Below, in pieces: positions 1 through 11,550 of a stretch of 64,000 nucleotides of DNA (its first letter is position 1; each line of letters starts with the position of its first letter). Source of the DNA: Daedaleopsis sinensis (taxonomy: Eukaryota > Basidiomycota > Agaricomycetes > Polyporales > Polyporaceae). Below the pieces are notes generated by a model. The model did no database searches, had not been told where the DNA came from, and saw only the letters and a list, made by a program, of their open reading frames with translations. The translations under genes and the position numbers were made by a program. The stretch spans positions 4,774,001-4,838,000 of the forward strand of contig CM066302.1 in assembly GCA_033807695.1 (NCBI GenBank), given 5' to 3'.

Positions 1-1383
1 GCACGACATAAGGGCAGTCGAGATAGGCGTCGTCGTCGTTGGGGTCGTTATCTACAACGTCCTCCGTTTCACCCTCCGTGGTAGTCAAGAGTTCCGCAGG
101 CAAAGAGGCGACCCAGCCCGACGGCGATGTAGGCGGGCCCGCGTCGGACGGGCCCGCTGAGGCGTTGTTCGGCGGGTCCGCCGACCCTTCTTCCCGGCTG
201 TCCTGCTCATCTTCCCATCTATCTAGCTCCTCTTCGGCCGGTCTTTTGCGAATGAGAGGCGATGGAGAAGGAGACGAATGCGGCTCCGCTTGTCCGTGAC
301 GGAAAGGGGGCCGCGGTGTTGCCTGACCTGAGGTACTACCCACTACGAAAAGACGTTGAGCCTCCGAAACATCCTAACAGCGGCTAGTGACTCACTAAGG
401 CTCTCTTTTGGCTCTTTCAGCCGGCGAGGCGTGCGCTCGTGTTGTCCAGATACGCTAGACCCCGAGGGGCTGTCCGGTGCTGGCGACGAAGGCGGAAGCG
501 TGCCCGCCGTCTCGAGGCTCGTTCCACGACGATAGTTTTGCCTCCGCCGCGGTGTCACTGGTTTCTAGTATTAGCGCACGTGATGCATTGGAATTAGCTT
601 TCTACGCACCGAGCAGTCGTTCTTGGAGCTCGGACACGGGCGAGCTAGGCTTAGACGGAGATGACGGGGGGGAGGACGCAATATCCTGTCCACCGCGAAA
701 GCTGAGCGGGTCCGACAGCGCGCCCCCGCGCGTGGCGCTGCAGGAGGGCCCGCCGTGTCCAAGATGGACGCGCACATCGACGGACCTGAGCCATGCCCCG
801 GTGTAGTGTGTTCCGCTCCAAACCTCGATTCTGTGGAGGGGTGTATAGCGGTGGGCATCTCCAATGCAAGCCCGACATAATGATCGGTGGCCCAGGCATT
901 CGAGGCAACGCCAAAGCGCGGGGCCACCGCATATACACATTGCGGTATCTCCACCGCCCTCTTGATCGTATAGCAAACCGAGATAGGTATCTCTGTGCTC
1001 GGACCTCCAAAGCCGCTGATAGTCATTTGGTGTCTACCGGGAGAGAAGTCCGGGTCAGCAGAATGACAAGGCGGGTACGTTTCGGGCACGCTCCGACGGG
1101 CCCGACACCTTGTATATTGTGATCGTACCTTGCGGGGGTTCTCTAGGGGCAGCGAGTCAACGTTGAAAGCGTACCCGTCGTGCCCGTCTCCAAACTGCAT
1201 CATGGGTCTGTTAATTGGGAGCTGTGCTTGAGTAGGCGGGCGGGGCGAGCCCGCTGGGCGGTCTTCCGCGATAGCCTTCCTGGCCTTGACATACACCCAT
1301 TTCTTGCCCCGACCAGTCTGTTTAGCAGTGATCTCCTTCTCTGGATGGGGGTCATAACGTTCGGTGCGCAGTCGACGTCTCAT
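1..1383 (-). CDS. KDZ transposase, N-terminal part with CxC2 cysteine cluster (runs off the left edge)
   Basis: This is probably the N-terminal third of a KDZ (Kyakuja-Dileera-Zisupton) DNA-transposon transposase. Exon 1 (1383-1129) gives 85 basic residues starting MRRRLRTERYDP. Exon 2 (about 1015-610) carries the cluster: CICGG, then C-x2-C, C-x2-C, the segment PLHRIEVW and a closing LGHGGPSC. That order matches the CxC2-like cysteine cluster known to precede KDZ catalytic domains. A short exon (564 to about 460) and an acidic, Ser/Pro-rich exon (about 330-1) can be joined in frame and continue out of the window, so the catalytic residues are not visible. The start lies 33 bp downstream of the TET/JBP stop on the same strand. 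The exons contain copies of the GCGGGCCCGC palindrome. The family call rests on the cysteine/histidine pattern; the splice sites after exon 2 are less certain. Confidence 0.7.
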
Positions 1384-1416
1384 GAATGTTGCACAAAAGT
1401 AGGGCAGTACAGGTAG

Positions 1417-2747
1417 TCACAGTGAGGGGGAGGAGGATGGGTAAGTGTCTGTGCTCATCCAAGGCACCTGTTCTATCTCATGATTGGAATGTGCAGCCTC
1501 GCTCATGAACCATGAATAACAAATCCGATCCCCGATCACCTTGGCCACGCCGTGGTGCACAAGGTAACCCCCGATCAAGACCACCGTACCTGGAAGATAC
1601 GCCACTTGCATCCCCAGATTGCGAAGAACAATCGTAGCCTTATCGTAGTTTCCCAACGTGAGCAGCAGATCATACCACGTCGCGTGTCCCGTGGTATCCC
1701 GATGAAACGGGGTCTCGCGGTTGCTGATGATTTGCACATGGTCGAATATCCCGGGCCAATCGGTAAGACAGCTCGCGACGAGCGGATCTTTAGCCATCTC
1801 CTCGAGACATCGGCGGCCTGCTTCGTACTGCTTCGGATGCGCAATTCTCAGCACAGCGCTGAGCAATGCACCGGAATCCCGCATGGCATCGCACCAACGA
1901 TGCGCCTCCGACGATCGCATCGTGACACTGGGCTTTGGTGGAAAGTCGCAGCTCTGATGTGCGATCTGAGACACTCGGAACGTCAGAAGCGCAAAGACAA
2001 GGACGACATACCTTGTGACCGACAGCATATCCTGCCGGCGAGGCTAGCCAGCTCCCAGCTGGCCAATGGGGACCCGCACTATAGAAGCTCGGTGCATCCC
2101 GCCAGCGCAAGGCTGGATCCTCGACTGCAGCTGAAGTCGAGAGACGGGATTTCAGATATGCCGTTGCTCGGAGTATATCATCCTGTCCAAATTAATTCAA
2201 GTTAGCAGAGGCAGGTAACACAGCCGCACGGTCCGATGTACCTGCCGTGTCCTGGACAACAGAACTGGGAGGGCCCAAGTCAGAATGTGCCCAGAGGAGT
2301 CGATCACAATAGCGGGGCGGGTGAGTAAGGGAAGCCTGTTTTGGACCACGTTTTGCACTCCGCAGAACGGTTCAAAAATCTCGAGCAGTTCCTGCTCTCT
2401 GGATGGATTGAGACCGTGCTGCCTTTTTGTCATAGAAGCACGAAGGTCCTCCGCGTCCCATGTCTGTGGAACTACGGAATGGGGTAGACGCAATCACGCC
2501 TAGATGTGAGCTGCAGTTGAGTTTGGATCGCATGTCACTGACCTCGAAACCTCCAGGCAGCTGCGAGGATTTTTGCGGCCCGGACTAGGTCGTTTTGGAG
2601 ATCGCGCGACAAGAGGCGGGCCCGCACGGAGCGGGCGCGCCATTCACGAGCGATGGGATGACGGCCGTCCGCTGCACTGATCGCCTCTCGATAGAGCTCG
2701 TCGAGTGCGTCGGCGACTAGGTTCTGAAAGGCGATAGCTTTGTCCAT
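1417..2747 (-). CDS. TET/JBP-family 2-oxoglutarate/Fe(II) dioxygenase (DNA 5-methylcytosine oxidase type)
   Basis: Four exons (2747-2543, 2471-2242, 2182-2012, 1965-1417) join in frame to 384 residues. The C-terminal half has the double-stranded beta-helix signature of fungal TET/JBP proteins: LRIAHPKQYEAG, then HVQIISNRETPFHRD with the iron-binding H-x-D near residues 290-292, LPGTVVLIGGYLVHHGV with the distal His near 339-340, and GDRICYSWFM with the 2-oxoglutarate-binding Arg near 349. All expected metal and cosubstrate ligands are present, so it could be active. Family members oxidise 5-methylpyrimidines in DNA. In basidiomycetes these genes have expanded together with KDZ transposons, which fits the transposase directly downstream. 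The first 145 residues have no recognised domain. The acceptor of exon 2 was chosen because the nearer AG gives a stop. Substrate and activity are inferred from the family. Confidence 0.82.
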
Positions 2748-3318
2748 ATTGAATGAGGATGGTGAAGGTCAAAGCAGAAATGTGCTGGCATGCCGCATGC
2801 GCCATGCGGCACCAGCGGTGCAGATCTCATCGGGCAGCCGACGGGCCTTAGCACGCCGCTGTCCTCCGCTCTGATCGATATCGCCCTGCGCCCCGCTTTC
2901 GTTTTATCTTGCCCTCCTCTTGCATTACCCCATCCCGTGCCCTGCCATACTTACTGCCATGGGGAAACCACGGGGTGTCTTCATCGGGCTTGCTGCGTCC
3001 GCTGACAACGGGCGCAGCATCCCACAGGTCCCATCGATCATAGTGAGCAGGCTTCCTGGTATGTGTGGTCCTAGAAACCACTGACCAGTAGGATAACAGC
3101 CGTTATCGCGAACTGCATCGTCTGCAACGGAAGGCGGGCCCGCGGACTTCTGGGGCGGGCTCGCATCCTGCTCAGCAGATGTCTCTGAGCATTTAAAGCA
3201 CCAGAAGAGGTGAGTCGTGCTCCCCATCCCTCGCATTCAACGCAAGGGCTCGTCTTCTCATCCAGACAGCAATACCTCTACGTCTATCCCTGTCTCACCT
3301 CTCATCGCACTTGACACC
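2748..3318. promoter_or_regulatory. Divergent spacer between the TET/JBP gene and the HMG-like gene
   Basis: This 571 bp spacer separates two head-to-head genes and must hold both promoters. The plus-side half contains CT-rich tracts and a degenerate GGCGGGCCCGC palindrome pair around 3133-3172. No convincing TATA box was picked out. The short open frames here show no domain. Confidence 0.4.
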
Positions 3319-6300
3319 ATGGCCGCTGCTCCCGACACGACCTTTGCGAAGCACGAGATCGAGCAGCTCGTGAAGGCCAAGGCCGATTGGCCCACCAAGT
3401 CCCGCCTAGAGAAGGACACTGCCAAGGAAGCCCTCATCACGTCGTTCCTTGAGGGACGTCAGCACGACGTGGACGACTTTTATGCCCGTGGCTTCCTCAA
3501 AGTGGTAAGTAGGCTCGGCGAACGATCACTATCTGTGACTGACCTCCCGATATCATCCACAGAGAATCACAACTTGGTTCTCGAACAACACCCCCGCGTC
3601 TGAGACCCGCCTGCCGAGGTCGATTAAGTCGTCCTGGACCGGACGGGAAGTGTTCTGGGAGATCGAGGAGGAGGCGATCGACGAGGGCGTAGAAGCCATG
3701 CTGGCTGCCAACAAGCGCGTGGTCTATATCGCCGCGCTCAACAAGGTCAGGGCGGAGATGTGGAAGGAGCTCTCGCAGGAGCAGCAGGATACGTACACGG
3801 ACTGGGCAGAGCAGTGGACGCAGGAGGGCCCCAAGGAGGAATATCGTGTCCAGTAAATCCGTTGTTGATTATGCTTGGTGTCCGCAATTGATGTCGCGCG
3901 TTCAGAATTGCCGCCAAACGCATGCCCGGATGGGCACGAGCCGCCTCAGCGCTTTACTGGAAGCAGGGAGGTGTATTCAGCCTCCAACTCTTGTATTGGC
4001 TGGATGATACGGGCAAGATCAACTTTTCTCGGTGAGTCCCGAAATACGTACGGGCCCGCCAGTAGCACGCGGGCCCGCCTCACTGTCCGCGGCGGCCAGA
4101 GAACTCACACCGAAGTAGATTCGACACCAGCGAGCTGTTCGGGAAAGAATATCCAAAGTTCGTGGAGCGGTTTCCGGATTGGAAGACTAACACCGTCGAC
4201 GACCTGGGCAAATTTGCTGAAGACTGGCTGCGGCCCAAGGAGGAAGGCGATGAGGCGGGCCCGCCGATTGATGCGCCTCCGCCACCCGAGAAAGCGCCGG
4301 TTGTCCTGGAGTTCTACGACGACGGCTTTCCTATGCTCCCTGACGATGACCCCAAGGTGGAGATCAAGCATAGACTGTCTCGTCGGAAAGAAATGCTGCG
4401 CGTCTACTTGAACGCTAACTATGGTGAGCATCCTTCTATGCTCACGATCGACTGCCCGTTGAAGGCTGGACAGCTCTGGCGTGCGGCATCCCCGGCCGAC
4501 CGGTGCCTTGGGGGACTGTGATGGATAATAGAGAACACTTCTTTCCCGCGGGGACTTTACCCGCCAACGTCACCATCAAGCAACCGAAACACATGCAAAG
4601 CGCGGACATCCAGGCGCTTTGGACCCACATCCACGAGATTCAGGACCTCGGCGACGAGTCTCGCTTTCGTTTCGCCGGCGTCGCAGATGGCAAGACTCTG
4701 ACTCCCGCTCGTTACGATCCCGTGGAGCGGGCTTCGTCAGGTCAAGCTGCGGGCAGCAAGAAGGGCCGAAAGGCGGGCCCGAAGCTCCGGGCCCCCCCCG
4801 GATTTCGGCAGCGGGCCCGCCGTACGGCCGACAGCGCTGAAGACGCAGCGGCCGCTCCCGCCAAAGATAAGGGGAAAGGGCGGGCCCGCGGCGGCTCTCG
4901 CGGGCGCATTGGGAAGGGGAAGAGCCGTGCGAGGTCGGAGTCGAAGAGTGCTTCTTCAACCCCCGGTGGAGGGTCCTCGGAGGAGGAGATCGAGATCAAC
5001 TTGGACTCGTCGGAGTCCCCCAGCAGCATGGACGAGTCCGATAAGGCGGGCCCATCACAGGTGATCGCGCATCGGGCGGGCCCGCTCCCTCGTGCCCGCT
5101 CTCCAGCGGGCGGGATCCCGCCCTCCGCCGCCTTCGTCGTCGCGGCCGCATTTAAACCGCCCAGCTGGGTCCGGCGGGAAGATCGCATCGTCCCGTATTT
5201 GTGGGCTCTTAGCGGCGAGAACGAGTACAGAGATCTTCTGGCGTCGTGGATCCATATGGTGAGAATTCGATGCACAGAGGACCCGAGTTGCCAGCGACGA
5301 TACTCACAGCGCGTTTTCAAATAGCTGCGACAATGTCTAGACTTTGGGAAGGACGCCCCCGCGGCCTGGGTGTCTTGGTGCTCGGATGACGTCTGGATTC
5401 CTGAGTTGGTCCACTCGAACAGGGCTAACTGGGAGAAAATGCTGGGCTGGATCAGCCGTTCGGCCCCGATCGAGAACTCGACCGCCGAGGAGATTCAGAT
5501 ATGGTTCTTGGTGACGGGATTCGCTCTGCGCGATATCAGTATCGTCAACACTGTGAACCAGGACGAGCCCGAAGAGCCAGTGATTCACGATGGCCCCGAG
5601 TACTTCCGAAACAGCACCGCGCTATTTTCCGACCTCACGAAGATTCTTCTGCCCGCATGCGCCGCGGCATATCATGCACTCGCTGAGGGAGCTGCGCCCA
5701 AGGGGGCCTCGGGCACGTCTACTTCCGCGGCCCCGCCTGTCACCAGATCCCGCGTGGCGGTCCCGCCCGCTCCCACCCCGCCCGCTGCTCCCGTGCCCGC
5801 TGCCCCTGCGCCCGCTGCCCCTGCGCCCGCTGCCCCTGCGCCCGCTGTGGTCGTCAGCGACGCCCGGAGCGGAGGCGGCGCGAGCAACTCCGGCTCTATC
5901 TCTCGAAATATCGTCAAGGCCAAGCGGGGTGGCCCGCCTGGTTTGCGCGTGTTGCCAGCGGGGCGGGGTGCGGTAGACGTCTCGGAATCAATGGACGTCG
6001 TGATGCAGGAGAGCGGGGAGGTAGCGACGGCGGGCAGCGCAACGACACCCTCCGGCCGCCCCGTCCCCTATGTTCTCATCATATCTCGCCCCCCGTCAAG
6101 AGCCCCGACAGCAGGCCTACCATCTGACACGGCGGGGAATGATCAGGACAAGGGTCCGGCGGATGCGAGGGCGGCTTTAGCCACTGCGCAGCGAATTACT
6201 GGCAGGCCAGATGCCACTGTACCTGAGGATGCAGGAGGGCCCGCAGGCGGCGGGCCCGCCCCAATCGCACCCGCCCCAATCGCGCCCGCTTTACTCGCGC

Positions 6301-6479
6301 CCGCCTCACTCGCGCCCGCCTCAATCGCGCCCGAGACTTCGCGCCCGATCCGCCCCGTGGTCGATCTCCCGGCCCCCGCCGAGGTGGAATTGGTGGCGGG
6401 ACCTTCTGAAGCACCGCAGGCCGGTCCCCGCCGCTCTGGGAGAGCCAAGAGGCGAGTGGAGCGAGCTCTCGGCCAGTAG
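3319..6479 (+). CDS. Basidiomycete-specific protein with HMG-box-like N-terminus and Pro/Ala-rich tail
   Basis: Six exons (3319-3504, 3563-3852, 3906-4031, 4119-4423, 4474-5258, 5325-6479) join without a frame break into 948 residues, which strongly supports the model. Residues 60-150 contain KVRITTWF and then NKVRAEMWKELSQEQQDTY, like the last helix of an HMG-box; such modules are common in basidiomycete-specific proteins and suggest DNA or nucleosome contact. The middle (residues 330-560) is basic and Ser-rich, with KKGRKAGP-like patches typical of nuclear localisation signals. The last third has (AP)n-rich repeats from 15-bp units at about 5780-5850 and 6260-6340. Many GCGGGCCCGC palindromes lie inside the coding sequence and one pair lies in the third intron. 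It is divergent from the TET/JBP gene. A role in the same mobile unit is inference; the function is unknown. Confidence 0.65.
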
Positions 6480-6644
6480 ACCTGCCACCTCACCCGATTG
6501 TATAAGTGCTCCATCCATTTTATCAGCGCAGGCGATGCGCTCGTTTGCAATATGTATATGTTTATGTTTGCACTCACTCAATGTCGCGGCCAAGTAGACA
6601 CCAAACGTTGTATTGCGAGTAAGACAATGGCCTAGCTGCGGCCT

Positions 6645-8245
6645 TTAATCTGTGTCCATAGCGACGGTTACCTGCGACACCTCGTCCGCCCCTGTAGTCT
6701 TACCGTCCTCGTCATCGTCAGAGCCCTCTCCCTCCTCAAAGACCTGCCCCTCCTCAACTTCCTGGCCTTCTGCATCGTCAGAGACGCCCTGCTCAGCTTG
6801 ACCTGGGGAATGGACTTGAGCAGAGGCGTCTGGCTGGGCGGTTGGGTCCGGATCTGCACCTGCGGCGTGTCCGCTGGACGCAGTGACCGTATGGGCTTCA
6901 CCGTCGTCGTCTACGATAGGCAGGGGCGGCTGGGTGTCCGGAAAAGCACTGGAGGGAGATTCTGGTGCTGCTTCCGGGGGCGGAAGCGCGCTCGGTCCAG
7001 GAGGACTCTGTGACTCGGCTTCCTGCGCATCGGGGAGAGGGCGCGGGGTTGCGGTTGGAATCGCCTCAGGATTGGCGGGCTCGATGGGGGCGGGCATATC
7101 GGACGCGCTAGAGGCGGCTGCGTCGATAAAAGGCGGGGCCGATGGAAGGATGGCGGGCACGCCGACAACTGGCGGGGCCGACGCAGAGGGGGCGGGGCCG
7201 ACTAACGACACGGGCCTGTTCTCCGGCGACTGCTCAACCGACGCTCGAACCCCAGGAGGACCTCCCCTTCTGGCCCTGATGACGTTGCGAGTCGGAGAAA
7301 CCACCGAGGCGCCTGTGGTAGAAGAGGTGGGGGCAGATGGGGGCAAGCGCGGTGGGGCAAACTCGGCAGGGGCGACAAAGCTCCCAGCGACTTGTGATTT
7401 GAGCTCGTCAATAATGCGGCCTTGGGCGTAGACGACGGTCTGTAGAGCGTGGAGCTCAGAGCGAAGGTCGCCGATGAGGGCGGCGCAATTGGCATGGACG
7501 GCACCGATAAGCTTAGCGTTCGTGGACTCCATCACCGCATTGGCGACAAAAGAACTCGCAGCCTGCACCGACTGTTCGTCTACCGAATGGTCGAAGGCAA
7601 CTGACGCTGTGAACAAGTGAGTCATTGACCGCATGCAATAACATGCGCTTACTGGGCGAAGACTGGGCGGTCGTTTGCTCGCGGCGCTCCGCTAAGATGG
7701 CTTGCACTGTTGGGATAGTATGCCAAGGTCCTGTATGATCAGTAAGAGGGAATATAATGGAGTGGGGAGGACTTACTGTTTTCCGGCGGGACGGTGACAG
7801 CCTGACGGGCACGGGTGCCTGCGGCGGGCCCGGTAGAGGTTGAGGCGGGCCCGCGAGAGGGCGGGGCCGACACTTCAACGAAGCCGACCTCCTCCATCTG
7901 GGCATCGACATCCGATCCCAATTCCGATCCAAAAACGACGCCACGGGACTTCGACGAGCTACGCGTGCGGCGGGATGGGAGCGGCTTGGGGTTCGGGTGC
8001 ACGCTGTGGTGAGATGGAGGTTTGGGAGTGCGCGGCGGGGCCGCCGCGGACCCGCTACGGCGGGGCCGCTTGGGTTCGGGCACGACGTCCTCGACGATCT
8101 CATCTTCTTCGAGATCTGCCAACGCTCGTTTGCGCTTGTGGGAGGCCGTGCGACCGCGGGACCGTGCCTCTGCCTTGTGCTTCCCCTTACCAGATTTCCG
8201 CGGGGCGCTCTCGTCGGAGAGTTCTTCGTCCGTGTCGTCTTCGCC

Positions 8246-8278
<33 letters not shown>

Positions 8279-9626
8279 TGCCTCCTCGTCTGCCTCCTCT
8301 TCCGAATCCCAGTCGTCCTGTTCATCGGCGGTCCGGCCATCCATCCCCTCATCCTCGGCGACATCTTCTGCATCGTCCTGGCGGACACGTCGGCTCCGCG
8401 CGCGAGGCCCAGCAGGCTCCTCTTCACCTTTAACCGGAGTGGTAGCGGTCGACTTGGACGGCACAGAAACCCCCTTTGAGAACCATTTGGGGGGTTGGAG
8501 GTCGTCCTTGTCCATCTGTGAGAACTTGGCTGGGATGCGTTGGCCGGGGTGGGCCTGGTCGACGTTGGCCGAAGTCATCCAATCCCACAATATCCATTTG
8601 CCCTGTTCGCGCGACCATTCGCCTTTGGGACGAAATGTGCATTTCTTCTGGCGGTTGGTGCAGGTGAGGCATGATACGCCATGCACGAAGTTGACAAGGC
8701 ATACTTGGTGTGCTTTGCTGCAAAGCTCGCACTGGACAGGCTGACGAACTGTTAGCAAATAGCGGGCAACAACAGAATGTAGAGCCCTGGCTCACCATTG
8801 CGAGCCACTCGTCCGGGACCTGCTTCGTATGGCCGTTGAAATCCTTCGCCGTCGTCGAGGGGGGAGCGAGTACTTGGGCACCGGCCTTGCCTTGATTGCG
8901 CGGCTTCGCCGTAGTCGCGCGTTTGGAGCGTGAGCTAGAGGCGGCAGGTGACGTCGGCTCCTTTTTGATTGAGGGAGCGGGAGTGGAACGCGGTCCAGAA
9001 TTCTTGGACGACGGGCCCGACTTCTTGGACGACGGGCCCGACTTCTTGGACGACGGGCCCGACTTCTTGGACGACGGGCCCGACGTCTTAGACGACGCTT
9101 TGGGCTTGGGATGCTGATCCTCCTCCTTGGCTGGATCAGCGATGCGAATGGGGGTGGGACCATGTTGAAGGGGGGAGAAGGAGGGGACGCGTTTTAGGGA
9201 GTTGGAGGGGGCTGTTCGCGGTCGACAAGGTAAGTGGCAATAAACAATCGGGGGATTAAACTCACCATGCACCGTCCACCATCCTTCCTCCACCGGACGA
9301 AACACGTACTGATCGTCGCTGTAGAAGTTTGCTTCATACGCGGGAGGTGGGGCGGAAGCCGGGTCGAGGCGCGCGATGTCAAGGGGTTCGTCGGTGCCGG
9401 CAACACGGTTGTGCTCACGGAGCCACGCGACGACAAAGGGGGGGACGAACGCGGCGTGGGTAACAAGCTCAGCGAGTTGGGCGAGTTCGTACAAGTCGTG
9501 CATAAAGCGAGCGAGCCAAGCGGGATAGTCGGGCCTGTCGTGAGGCGGACGCGTCAGCCAGGCAGTCTGGCAGCGAGCGCCGAGAGCGACCACACCAATT
9601 TGAGCGGCGGAGGAATGTTCTGCCAT
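6645..9626 (-). CDS. Zn2Cys6-like cluster protein with acidic and Ser/Pro-rich regions
   Basis: Exon 1 (9626-8796, with an optional 54 bp in-frame intron at 9265-9212), exon 2 (8740-7777) and at least two further exons down to the stop at 6645 stay in frame. The N-terminus (MAEHSSAAQIGV) is followed by a conserved-looking block with YPAWLARFMHDLYELAQLA. Residues around 263-295 read C-x2-C-x6-C-x9-C-x2-C-x6-C, the spacing of fungal Zn(II)2Cys6 clusters, though the second loop is long and basic residues are few. A 21-bp repeat (GPSSKKS, about 9001-9084), an extended Asp/Glu run near 8230-8310 and a helical segment near 7420-7570 follow. The tail is Pro/Glu-rich. Such single-cluster proteins are frequent in Agaricomycetes and their role is unknown; it need not be a classical transcription factor. 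Confidence 0.6.
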
Positions 9627-9963
9627 GTCGATGGGGAAGAGGGAGTCTAGAGTAGAGAGACGTGAGGGCTGAGGGTTGAGATCTCGGAGCGGAGAGCAGA
9701 GGCTGTGGATTAACCGGAGGGCGGCTCTGTGGTAGTAGTAGTACTTGTGAGGAAGAGGCGGATGCAAAAATCAGCCCGGGCGTTTGGCCGTGGGAAAGTG
9801 ATATCTTTCCCTGGTAGCGAATACTTGAACCATGACTTATCTATTTGTCACTTCAGCCACCACCGTTCAGGTCTCAAAGTGAGTGCTACGAGATTCATGA
9901 CTGGTTCTCCCCTTTACTTGACTGGCTAATGTTCATTGTTCACTACAGTAAGCTTGGGAAAAC
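9627..9963. promoter_or_regulatory. Divergent spacer between the Zn2Cys6-like gene and the next plus-strand gene
   Basis: These 337 bp lie between two head-to-head start codons and must carry both promoters. The minus-side half is purine-rich on the plus strand (a CT-rich leader in gene orientation). No other element was recognised. Confidence 0.35.
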
Positions 9964-11550
9964 ATGGCACCAAAGGATCGCACCAGAAACAGCAAACGTA
10001 GAAAGGTAAATAGTAGGCTATCATCTGAGAGCCATGCGTCGCTAACGTACGTGTCTCAGTTCTCCGAATTGAACTCGGAATGCGATAGTACGCCGGAGCG
10101 GCTGCGCGACGAGACCCCGTCGGCGGGTCCAGCTGGGGGACCCGCCTTAGAACTAGAGCGCAGATCAGCAGATATCGAGGGCGCTAGACCTGGAGAAGGC
10201 CGCCGAACCCGCGCGCGTACTCGGGCTGAACTCGAGAGCTCCACAAAGCCGTCGCAGGTATGTGCACTACTTTCTTGATATTTAGGCTTCCTGTATCCAC
10301 TCCATGTGGGGCGAACATCAGAGCTAATACGTTTCTGTGGGTAGGTACTCCCTCTGCGAAAGCCTATCGGACGCGTCCTGGCTGACGGGACCCCGGTTCC
10401 CATTGGATCTCTTTATTCGACGGCGCGTCGCATTGGAGTCCCCTCGCCTGGCCTTGCAAATGGCGCCCCCGACTCTCAGCCGCTGCGATGCGGGCCCGCT
10501 GAATCCCCCTCCTCCGTCAAGCCCGCGCCTGCCCGCCCTTCCACCCGTATCGGGCAGTTCCAAAGCAGCACCGCTGCTCCGGACCCGGTGCGTGTGCACA
10601 TCTTTTCAGCAACGGGCGCGCGTCTCCCCGCCCCCCCGCAGAGAGTTGCCGAAGTCGGCTCCGACGTCGGGCAAGCTTCCCATGTGGCGGGCCCGATTGG
10701 CGTACCCGTCTCTGCCACCTCTGCCACCCGCGAGCCCTTGCGCTCCAACGCCGTCCTGCCCATGCGCGTGGAGCCACGGCGTGTTGACCCCGCGCTGTAC
10801 CAGCAACCGGTGCGAATGTCGTTTGCGTCCAGCCAGGATTCGTCCCCGGGAGTTTCCCAAACCCCGGTCCCCTCCCGAAGCGCGCCCGCTCCAGTCGGGC
10901 CCGCCTCATTGCCCCCACCCGCCCACGAGACCACTGCATTCGCGCCGCCTACCCGCTTCGAGCCACGCCGAATCGTTCCCGCCGATTTAACCCCCGTGCG
11001 TGTCTCCTTGGATACGGTTAATTCCGACCTAGGTCGCGAGATAGGGAAATCGAAGTCTCCGCGGGACACTGCTCCAGTACCCGCAGGGTTACACCGGTCC
11101 AGCCCCTCTTCCCCCTTGCTCGGTACCGACATGCTGGTACCCATCAACTCGCCTAGTACCTCCTCGGGCAATGCAGGACATGCCACCGTGCGGCCTGTAC
11201 GGGTTACTCTCGCGGAGATGGAATCCGCCCGCACGACGGTCTCCGGCGCAGAGCGGGCGCATTTCGCGCCCGCCGGATCTGTGCTGTCGCGCGCGGAGAC
11301 CGTCCGCGAGGGGCCTGCTCTCTCGCATCCACCGGTTGTACAACGCGCAAAATTAGCCGCAGAGAGGCGAGCGTTCCTTGGTCAGGAACACAAGGCTTGG
11401 GAACTGACTAGTGCGTACGCTGAAGAGCTCGAGCTTGCTCTAGGTGTTTTTGATGGACCCTCATGGGTGACTTACAATGAGACTCTGTTAAATACTGTAG
11501 ATAGACTTCCTGTTGTGGACGAACTTCTGTCGCCAGACACTGATATGTAA
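9964..11550 (+). CDS. Disordered Ser/Pro-rich protein of unknown function
   Basis: Three exons (9964-10005, 10060-10257, 10345-11550) join in frame to 481 residues. The product starts with a basic MAPKDRTRNSKRRK stretch that could be a nuclear localisation signal. The centre is low-complexity Pro/Ala/Ser sequence, and a motif of the form RVEPRRVDPALYQQPVRMSF, RFEPRRIVPADLTPVRVSL, RPVRVTLAEM recurs about three times. The last 90 residues (after QRAKLAAERRAFLGQEH) look folded and helical, with a conserved-looking WELTSAYAEELELALGVFDG. Several GCGGGCCCGC-type palindromes lie in the exon. No family is recognised. Its arrangement resembles the neighbouring genes, which also have a disordered body and one short ordered module. 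Confidence 0.55.

Noticed and set aside
477..806. Plus-strand ORF opposite the KDZ exons
   Set aside because: Shadow of the minus-strand CxC2 exon; no domain and no plausible partner exons.
4742..5320. 192-codon minus-strand ORF
   Set aside because: Mirror of the well-supported plus-strand exon 4474-5258; open because of GC-rich Pro/Ala/Arg codons.
8022..8744. 240-codon plus-strand Ser-rich ORF
   Set aside because: Reverse image of the Asp/Glu- and Ser-rich minus-strand exon; pure composition effect.
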